The notes under the pieces were generated by a model. It saw only the letters and a list, made by a program, of their open reading frames with translations, searched no databases and was not told the origin of the DNA. A DNA stretch of 64,000 nt from Massospora cicadina (Eukaryota; Entomophthoromycota; Entomophthoromycetes; Entomophthorales; Entomophthoraceae). Position 1 is the stretch's first letter, and the number at the start of each line of letters is the position of its first letter. Of the stretch, positions 57,013-64,000 are shown one piece after another. Where the stretch lies: assembly GCA_022478985.1 (NCBI GenBank), contig JAKSZP010009193.1, positions 310,001-374,000 on the forward strand, written 5' to 3'. Position numbers and translations under genes: made by a program.

Positions 57013-57687
57013 TGCCAGACAATTTATAAGTCTGATGTATTGAAAAGAGTGGTTCAGAGGTAAATGATGAAAAGTCAGCCAAAAGACCCCGGTAAATTCC
57101 TGGTGGAACCCCTCAAATTGAGTAACATTTCTATTAATAATCGGGCAAACAAAATGAATTTGGGCGTCCAGATTGCACTGAATTGTCAGCTGAATCTGGG
57201 GGAGTTCATCAGAGGCTTCTATACAGGCCACTTCTAATTTAGTACAGCCTACACTGCAGAGACTGGCCCCTTTTATAGGGTCAGAGGGGGTCCAACAAGG
57301 TGCAAAAATTTCCAGCCTAATGATTGGGTAAAATATATCAAAACCTTACCACATGGATCTATCTTACCTGACCTCCATCAGCCATCCCATCAAAGTGAAG
57401 TGAGTGTCCTGAACTCCAATAGATTGAATCTCAATATTCCCTAATTTGGACTTTACTAAGCAATTCGATCCTTGAGCCTTGACATCTTAAATACTAAGTA
57501 CTAACTTATTTAGGTGGTTCATTTCTTACCCCCGCGGCAATTATATGATATATAAAGATACAACTTTCTAGTACTTTAGTGCTTTATACTTTTTATTATA
57601 AGTGGTGCATATTAACCCCCAAATAAAATTGTTGAACTTTAGGTACAAAACGAACCATTGAGCATCTGAGAAACCTAAATTACAACA
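57013..57687 (+). repeat. Gypsy-F 3' LTR
   Basis: Preceded by cttgagggggtaa and ends attacaaca. Long stretches identical with the 5' LTR. Confidence 0.92.
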
Positions 57688-58487
57688 TCGTGGATGAGAC
57701 CACAAATATGTCAAAAAATGTAATGCCTTTAACTCAAGAAGAGACTTTTCCAACAGCCAATTACAAAAGATATATAATGATAATAATTAAGTTGCGGAAG
57801 GAGAATTGAATTCCTTCTATAGACCACATTGGCAAAAACATTTTCATAATCATCAGGATGACGCCTTTTTAGCATTAGGTGGTCCCAACCTAATGGGGGG
57901 ATACACCAAACATCAAGATGATGTCAACCGAGGAGAATTGACAGATGAAGCATGATATTTACTGATACTGAAAGCACTATAGATGATAAAATTAGGCATC
58001 TTTATACCTTTAGGGGCGAAATAAATTTTCAAACACCCAATTATGGATTAATTTCATTAATGACGCTTATGATGGGCGTTGGGATTCAAGATAAAATTTG
58101 TATCAAATTCCTGTCTTCCAAATCAGGCCATGCCAAATCAGTCGTTGAACCTACCTGAGCTAAATCTATTTCAGGATCATCATCACCTATTCCTGAGTCA
58201 TGTGGGGCGGCATTTCCACCCATTCAGTCAGGTGAGCGATGCTATCCATTAAGGATTCCCACGAGGAGGCCATTCCAGAAGATTAGTAAAGATCCTGATT
58301 GGATGAGGCCCCAATGATCCCAAAGGCACCGAGTCCCAATGCACCCTGTAAATATTGAAGCCTTTTAGTTTAATAAAATATTTGGTATTCTAACTCGTTT
58401 TCCTGTTTCCTCCTCAGCGCTCTTTCCAATTTTTCCATCTTTGAGCCACCGCGAAACCCAGCGCCAGTCCAAAGAACTGTACCAACA
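57688..58487 (+). repeat. Probable 5' LTR of Gypsy-G (left border unknown)
   Basis: Ends gtaccaaca just before the primer-binding site. The left end cannot be fixed without the 3' LTR, which is beyond the window; tgtcaaaaaatg at about 57707 is a possible start. Contains a LINE-B-type micro-insertion. Confidence 0.5.
57864..57910 (-). mobile_element. 47-bp diverged LINE-B-type 3' micro-insertion
   Basis: On the minus strand it reads gtatccccccattaggttgg then gaccacctaatgctaaaaa, a variant of the LINE-B terminus. Direct repeats catcaggatgacg (57851-57863) and catcaagatgatg (57911-57923) match in 11 of 13. Confidence 0.75.
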
Positions 58488-58491
58488 GAAG

Positions 58492-58509
58492 TGGTGCTCA
58501 CTACAGGGG
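58492..58509 (+). promoter_or_regulatory. Primer-binding site of Gypsy-G
   Basis: TGGTGCTCACTACAGGGG four bases after the LTR end; identical to Gypsy-C, one base different from Gypsy-B. Confidence 0.82.
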
Positions 58510-58547
58510 GCTCTGAGCTGACCTAATTGAAAACGTCTATCACAAAA

Positions 58548-60487
58548 ATGGAAACCAATAGCAGCCCTGACGACCAAATGACTGGTCAATCAAGGAGCAT
58601 TACATGATAGGTTAGTACCTCACAGTATGCAACGCTGCCTTTGCAGCCAGAAAGGCTAGAATTTCGCGCCACCTTTCAACTCTCGCTGCCCTCCATAGAT
58701 GGGAGCCAATACCAACTCCAGTATGAGCATATCAATGATGTCATTCAACAATTAATAAATGGCATCTACTCTGAGGGCGCCCGCTCCAGCCGCTCCTGCA
58801 CCTCCTCCATACCTTCCAAGATGTGGGACCTCTATGCCTCGGCCATATTCCCAGCTGGGGAGCTTACCCTGGGGCCTGACCGCTACCTTCATAACTTTGT
58901 CCACCCCTCTATCCATTAAGTCCTCCAATTAGTCAGATTACACCATCAGTAGGTCTCCCAGCAACTAGGGCTCACCCAGAATTTACATTCCTACATTATT
59001 GACTTCTATGACGCTGCCTCCTCCTTTGTGAATGACAATCACAAAGCTATTCTTGATAACCGATGATTAATTAATGAGATCCGCGATCAGATTGTATTAC
59101 TGGATAGCAGAATCTCTGGCTACCTCAAGGAGCAGTTTTGCCAAAACGCCCAGCTGTTTGAAGCAACATGGACCCAGCATCTACAACAAGTTGAAGAACT
59201 GGTATGATCCCTACAGCAGCACTACCAAAAGCTGGCCTCTCATGACTACCCCTTCATGAGTGTGGGTCCAGAAGGTCCTGAGGGGCCTCAAGGGCCAGCC
59301 AGACCCAAGGGACCACGCAGGCCTTGAGGGCCCCCGGGCCCTCCAACCTTGGGCGAACTTGAAGACACCTGGCGAAGGGATATAATGACCGCCCTGACTG
59401 CCTTATGGGACCAAATCCAAAAGGTGGCATTGGGGTGCAAGCTCCAATTGGACGGTGTCACCCTTGACCCCAGGGTCTCCATCGAAACATTATCAGATGA
59501 GATGGATAACCTCAGCGCCTTTACAAAGCTTACTGACACTCATATCTCCCAGCTTGAAACAACTTGTCATGGGGTCAAAACCCAGTTGACCACCATCAAA
59601 AACCAGCTCCATCTACAGAGCGTCGAGATTCAATCCTTAAAGGAGCAGGTTGCCAATAAGGCTTCTGCTTCCACCCTCAGCCAGAATTGGGACTACATCC
59701 AAGAGGACTTAGAGGGCTTGCGGAGCGGTTAGATCAGCAGGTTCCTCAAAATTATGCGGAAATGGAGATCTCAGAGCTGACCCCTATCCCAGGCATTAAC
59801 ACCCTTTCCACTCCCATTGTAGCTAACTTTAAACCTAGTTTCAAGGAAAGGTTCACCCTCAGGATGGGAAAGAATCGCCTCCTTCCTGTATGCCTACAAG
59901 AGTTCTATGGAGGAGGCCACCGATTGACAAAAGGTGAAGCACATCCACTCCTGTCTAGACAGCACCGCCCAGGAAATCATGACTCCCCATTTGAAGGAGT
60001 GTAACACCTGGGAACAGGTCCGCACCGCCTTGATCCAAGAGTTTGGCAGCAACCAAACCCTGGCCAACCAGAAGCAAGCGTTCATGGGCATTCAACTGAA
60101 CAAAGGAGAAAACCCTATGGAGTTTGCCAACTGGTTCTATGCCCAGGCACAACCTTTGGTCACGACAAACTGTATCACTCTGGATGACGCCATCACTGCT
60201 GTCATCTCCGCCTTGGGGTCCTATCCTGAGGTCCAAATGCACATGATTGGGCAGAAGAATGGGTTCACCTGTATCAGGGAGATTAAGGAGGCCCTCAACG
60301 AGATCCCTGCCTCGATCCTACACTTTAAGGCCACGTCTACTGGCCCCTCTAACTGCCTAGGGTCCATGTAGTCAAAAACCAGAAGAACCCCCATCATCAA
60401 TACACCTATTGCAATGGCTTTAGACATAGCGCTAAGACCTGCTGGAAACATCTTGCTGAGGAGGCGGGAAAAGGGTTGTCAGCATGA
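58548..60487 (+). pseudogene. Gypsy-G gag with collagen-like segment
   Basis: ATG at 58548 starts METNSSPDDQMTGQSRS. The same frame runs past several stops to about 59345, with a helical region (SRISGYLKEQF, ATWTQHLQQVEEL). A Gly-X-Y block lies at 59265-59345. After a shift comes a coiled-coil region (59349-59730: LETTCHGVKTQLTTIKNQLH, VEIQSLKEQVANK), then capsid: FKERFTLRMGKNR, HIHSCLDSTAQEIMTPHLKE, CNTWEQVRTALIQEFGSNQT and MEFANWFYAQAQPLVTTN. The knuckle reads YTYCNGFRHSAKTC (60401-60442), the first Cys replaced by Tyr (TAC for TGC/TGT). Five stops in the first third fit single C-to-T changes. Confidence 0.85.
59265..59345 (+). other. Collagen-like Gly-X-Y block in Gypsy-G gag
   Basis: Nine consecutive triplets, read GPEGPEGPQGPARPKGPRRP, a TGA, then GPPGPP. 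The two Args at Gly positions are AGA and AGG, one G-to-A change from Gly codons. It lies between two helical segments of gag. Confidence 0.75.
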
Positions 60488-61070
60488 AGGACGAGGCGCT
60501 CCATGCTGACATCCCTGCCCAGCCTCAAGTATCCCCCACACATAAACCAGAAGCCATCATTTACAAGGAAGTAGTTGCGGTATCTGATGACAATAAAGAC
60601 ATTGATACTGCTTACTCTTCTTCTGATGATTCTCCCATGTTCCTTACATTACTTCCCCAGTTTGGAAGTTTGGTCATCCGAGTCACCATCTGGGTCCACA
60701 AGATTCCAGTTTACGCCATAGTCGACAGTGGCTCCCCCATGAATGTCATCTCTTCCAAGATGATGAAATGCATAAAAATCGCTCCTGATATGCCGCACTA
60801 CATGGAGTATGGCACAGCTGGCCCCCAGTGCACCCAATCCATAGGGGCCTATTCCTCTCTACTGATTCAGTTTAGAAAGCTTGCTTTAGATACAGCTACC
60901 ATCGCTCTGGACAACCCTAGCTATGATCTGCTCCTCAGGACACAGTTCCTTTGAGACTATTCAGCGGTTCTCCACTATGATGGTGGTTTCCTCTCCCTTC
61001 TAGGACATCGAGTCCCTCTGGTTTTTGAGACTGCTCATGACTCTAGGGCTGAGGTCAAGTCCTGAGCCTG
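60484..61070 (+). pseudogene. Gypsy-G protease
   Basis: Open from 60484 to 60954. VYAIVDSGSPMNVISSKMMK carries the catalytic DSG at 60724. YGTAGPQCTQSIGAYSSLLI and SYDLLLRTQFL are the later strands, the last normally being LLGTQF. A TGA at 60955 ends it; the frame goes on as LHYDGGFLSLLGHRVPLVFE. N-terminal 60 residues are an acidic linker. Confidence 0.85.
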
Positions 61071-61449
61071 CCTACTGGAGAATGAAGGATGAATCAATCG
61101 GCTCAAGTATCACATCTGGGGCTCTTGAGTCTAACTACCCCCTCCTGCTGTTGACGGATTAGAGGGGATGTTGATCTACTTGCCCCAGGTGACTACCATA
61201 CCCTAAAATCCCAAGTCATTGTCAACACCTGGGTCCACATCAACATTCCCTCGGGTATTTATTGGAGGTCTGAGGCTTAGATAACCCATCTCCCAAGGAA
61301 GTGCTGACCTGCCCCAGGATCCTTGATACAGCGTATGCCAGATCTATATCAATGTTGCTAGCCAACCTAACTGACAAACAGAAGTTGTAGGTCTGAACCA
61401 ACCCACCGCTTATGTCTACCTGTTACTGATTGGGGCTGTTGCCGACATT

Positions 61450-62955
61450 CAAAGCATTGGGGACTTAAGGGACTTTGGCTTGGAGTCACCACCCTCAGTT
61501 AATTTGGTTGATGCTAATATAGGAAAGGACCTCTCTGACGAACAGCGACTTAAAGTTCAGGAGCTCCTGGAGGAATACTCGGATCTATTCTCCACTTTGA
61601 CCTATGATTTTGGAAGAATGAACGGAGTCCTCCACCATGTAGAAACCTGGGACGCCCCCTTTTTGGTCCCAGCCTTACTGAAAGAGCAAGGTTGAAGAGG
61701 CCCAGGTCATGGTAGAACTCAAACAGCTGCTCGACGCTGGGCTCTTGGTCCCTTCAAATTGTCCTTGGTCCTCCCCTCTTCTGCTGGTCTGAAAGTAGGA
61801 TGGCAAGCACTGGGTGGTGATGGATTATCAACAAATCAACTCCATCACCAAGAAGGACAGCTATCCTCTGCCCCAGATTGACGATTCTCTCCATCTGCTT
61901 GCGGGTTCTCATTACTTCTTGGCCATGGACCTCACCAGCGGGTATTGGCAGGTTGATCTCGCCCCTGAAGGCTGATCCAAGTGTGCTCTAATCGCCCACG
62001 AGGGGCTGTTTGAGCCCACCCGGATGCCCCAAGGCCTCTGCAACGCCCTGGTCACATTCCAGCGTGCCATGGATGGGATCCTTGGGGACTTGAAGCTCTC
62101 TTGTGTCCTCGTCTACCTGGATGACATCACCATTTTTTCGCGAACCTTTAACGGACATGTTGAGCATCTTAAGGAAGTCTTCAAGCATCTCAGGAAGGCC
62201 TCCATCAAGATCAAGCTCTTGAAGTGCTCCTTTTTCCAGCCTGAGCTAGAATTTCTAGGACACAAGGTCTCCATGCGTGGCATCCAACCTATATTCAACA
62301 AAGTCAATGCCATAGAAAATATGTCGCGCCCCCAAAGCCTACGAGATATTTAAGTCTTTCTAGGTATGGTGGGCTATTACCATCAGTTCATCCCGCAGTT
62401 TGCTGACCTAGCCAAGCTGTTGTTCTACCTCCTACAAAAGAACATACCATTCGAGTGGCGACCTGAGCAGGAACAGGCCTTCAACGCTTTAGTATGGCCT
62501 TATGTACTAAACTTGTACTAGTTCATCCTCACTTTAACCAACCTTTCTTGCTGTTTATGGATGCAAGCAACGTCACCGTATGAGCTAGTCTGGCTCAGTA
62601 CGATGAGGACCAGGTCAATCATCCCATGGCTTATTTTAGTAAGACACTAAGCAAGGCTGAGCGGAACTACAGCATCACTGATAGGGAATGTCTAGCCATT
62701 CTCTTAGCCATCAAACATTTCTGGCCCTACCTCTACGGTACACATTTCACTATTATTACAGACCATTCTTCCCTCTGGTGGCTGCAACAAATGAAAGACC
62801 CCAATGGTCGGTTGGCCAGGTGGGCTTTATGACTGCAAAGATACGACTTCACCATTGTCCACCGCGCAGGCGCTACACCAGTATGCTGATGGCCTCTCCA
62901 GGATGCCGTTACAGCAGTTCTGACCCCAGAGGAGGATTGGCTCTATGACATAATA
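61450..62955 (+). pseudogene. Gypsy-G reverse transcriptase and RNase H
   Basis: An N-terminal stretch (61480-61695) has KVQELLEEYSDLFS and YDFGRMNGVLHHVET. After shifts come KHWVVMDYQQINSITKKDSY, FLAMDLTSGYWQVDLAPEG, TRMPQGLCNALVTFQRAMDG and CVLVYLDDITIFSRTF (catalytic YLDD at 62114-62125), then KCSFFQPELEFLGHKVSMRG and a TAA where Gln is expected before VFLGM (62350). RNase H: AYFSKTLSKAERNYSITDRE, IITDHSSLWWLQQMKDPNG and a TGA at 62830. All catalytic text is readable; about six lesions. Confidence 0.88.
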
Positions 62956-63079
62956 GGACAGCCTGAACAATAGGAACTGGAAACTACTGAGGTTCAGGCC
63001 AAACTCTGCCAAATGACTCATGACACTCAAATCAAGGATGGGCTACTCTACAAGAGAGTCAACAAGAAGTGGCTTCCCT

Positions 63080-63928
63080 ACATCTGACCTTCCTCTCAAA
63101 CTGACATCATCCTGGAAGGCCATTCTACTGTGGGACACGGTGCGGTTAAGAAGACCCATGAGTGGCTGAAGTCACGCTGCTACTGGGACCAGATGGTAGA
63201 AACCATCCAAGAGGTACTGGAAGCTTGTATGACCTGCCGATCCCAAGACCAGGCCACCCTTGATATCAGTACTCAGTGTTGCCCTGGACAAACCTTTCGA
63301 TGTCATTAGTATCAACGTGGTGGGTACCCTTCCCACTGGGCTGCATGGTCACAAGTATATTATCCTGGCCATAGACCACTTAACTAAGTGGGTCAAGGCG
63401 ATTTTAGTCCCTGCAGCCACCGCCAAGGCTACTGCTCTATTTCTTGTTTGCTCCATTTTAACCCAGCATGGATGCCCCCAGACCTTGCTTTCGGACAATG
63501 GGTTGAACTTCACCTCCCAGGTAGTACAGGAACTAACTTCTCTATTTGGTACCACCAAGAGTTTCGCTGCCCCCTACTACCCTTCTACTAATGGGGCGGT
63601 AGAACGCGCTAATGAAACTCTTTTCTTCATCCTACAAAAGTTGGCCACCTCAGATCCTGCCCGTTGGAACCATTATCTGCCCAGCGCCTTACTCGCCTAC
63701 CAGGTAAGCTATCAACATATCATCAAGATGTCCGCATTCAAAGCCCTGTATGGGTGGGCACCTCAGCTACCCAGTAGCGTCCAGCCCCTGCTCAAAGCCT
63801 CCACCCCTGAGAACTCCAATTTAACTATGAGGGCTCTAGCCAATGAAATTGTCCAGCTCCAAGTCCAAGCCACTCAAGGCATTATCACCACCACTGGAAG
63901 AGAGACATCCCGATCAAATCTTGGATAA
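63080..63928 (+). pseudogene. Gypsy-G integrase
   Basis: HHCC zinc-binding region: GHSTVGHGAVKKTHEWLKSR then EVLEACMTC (63118-63240). A shift near 63255 separates it from an uninterrupted 222-codon core: FDVISINVVGTLPTGLHGHK, IILAIDHLTKWVKA (Asp), HGCPQTLLSDNGLNFTSQVV (Asp), YYPSTNGAVERANETLF (Glu), then LPSALLAYQVSYQHIIKMSA and ALYGWAPQLP. The normally WQMD-like first motif reads DVISIN. It joins element cDNA to target DNA. The tail, chromodomain if any, and 3' LTR lie beyond the window. Confidence 0.88.
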
Positions 63929-64000
63929 CCCTCCTCACCAGATTTTCAACTGAATAACCTCATTCTCTTTTATCATCATTGACCTGGAGGCCAACAGAAT

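Larger units (their letters stand above)
51212..57687 (+). mobile_element. Gypsy-F: Ty3/gypsy element with paired LTRs
   Basis: LTRs of 672 and 675 bp begin tgtcagaca/tgccagaca and end caaca. Flanks tcatg and tcgtg match in four of five bases, so a 5-bp target duplication is likely. The internal region has capsid, Pro/Ser-rich linker, protease, RT, RNase H and integrase. The gag N-terminal part is missing: the capsid begins about 200 bp after the 5' LTR. Confidence 0.9.

Overview
The window is transposon-rich eukaryotic DNA, AT-rich between the elements, with no bacterial-type operon, no rRNA and no clear intact housekeeping gene. Chromodomain-type Ty3/gypsy elements, non-LTR elements with an AP-type endonuclease, CCHC knuckles and a C-terminal Cys/His motif, tRNA-derived SINEs, a Helitron-like unit and short candidate introns with GT..AG borders fit a large repeat-laden genome, most likely fungal (an early-diverging lineage is a guess I cannot test). 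Names such as Gypsy-B or LINE-C are local labels.

Layout. 1-1110: 3' end of Gypsy-A (integrase tail, chromodomain, LTR). 1356-2770: LINE-A, a decayed 5'-truncated element. 3615-5047: non-autonomous Helitron candidate with internal degenerate repeats. 6010-6110: truncated SINE. 6254-6692: the only host-gene candidate, a small two-exon secreted peptide. 7787-19582: Gypsy-B, with TG..CA LTRs and a 5-bp target duplication (ctagt), internally deleted so that protease runs straight into the integrase tail. Its gag is split by LINE-B (8870-15703, minus strand, 17-bp perfect target duplication). 19663-34931: Gypsy-C, whose 5' LTR holds a solo LTR that itself holds a SINE, and whose 3' LTR is split by LINE-C (29140-34839, plus strand). 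36964-37246: a SINE with a 16-bp perfect duplication. 37692-46350: Gypsy-D, decayed. 46390-49300: pol of Gypsy-E on the minus strand. 51212-57687: Gypsy-F, with both LTRs. 57.7 kb to the window end: Gypsy-G, with the best-preserved pol and integrase, 3' LTR outside the window.

How the parts interact. LINE-B left at least five other marks here: pieces of its last 24-49 bp, each flanked by 12-18-bp target duplications, at 7.7, 26.1, 31.6, 42.9 and 57.9 kb. One lies inside LINE-C and is in frame, so LINE-B activity is younger than LINE-C. The SINEs share a 3' tail with LINE-C and LINE-A, suggesting those LINEs supplied their reverse transcriptase. Gypsy-B, C, G (and, mutated, F) use the same unusual primer-binding site. 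Gypsy-D and Gypsy-G carry a collagen-like Gly-X-Y segment in Gag. LINE-B carries an extra 525-residue first ORF built around three 126-residue repeats and joined to the next ORF by an ATGA stop/start overlap. These points, rather than any conventional gene, are the novel content of the window.
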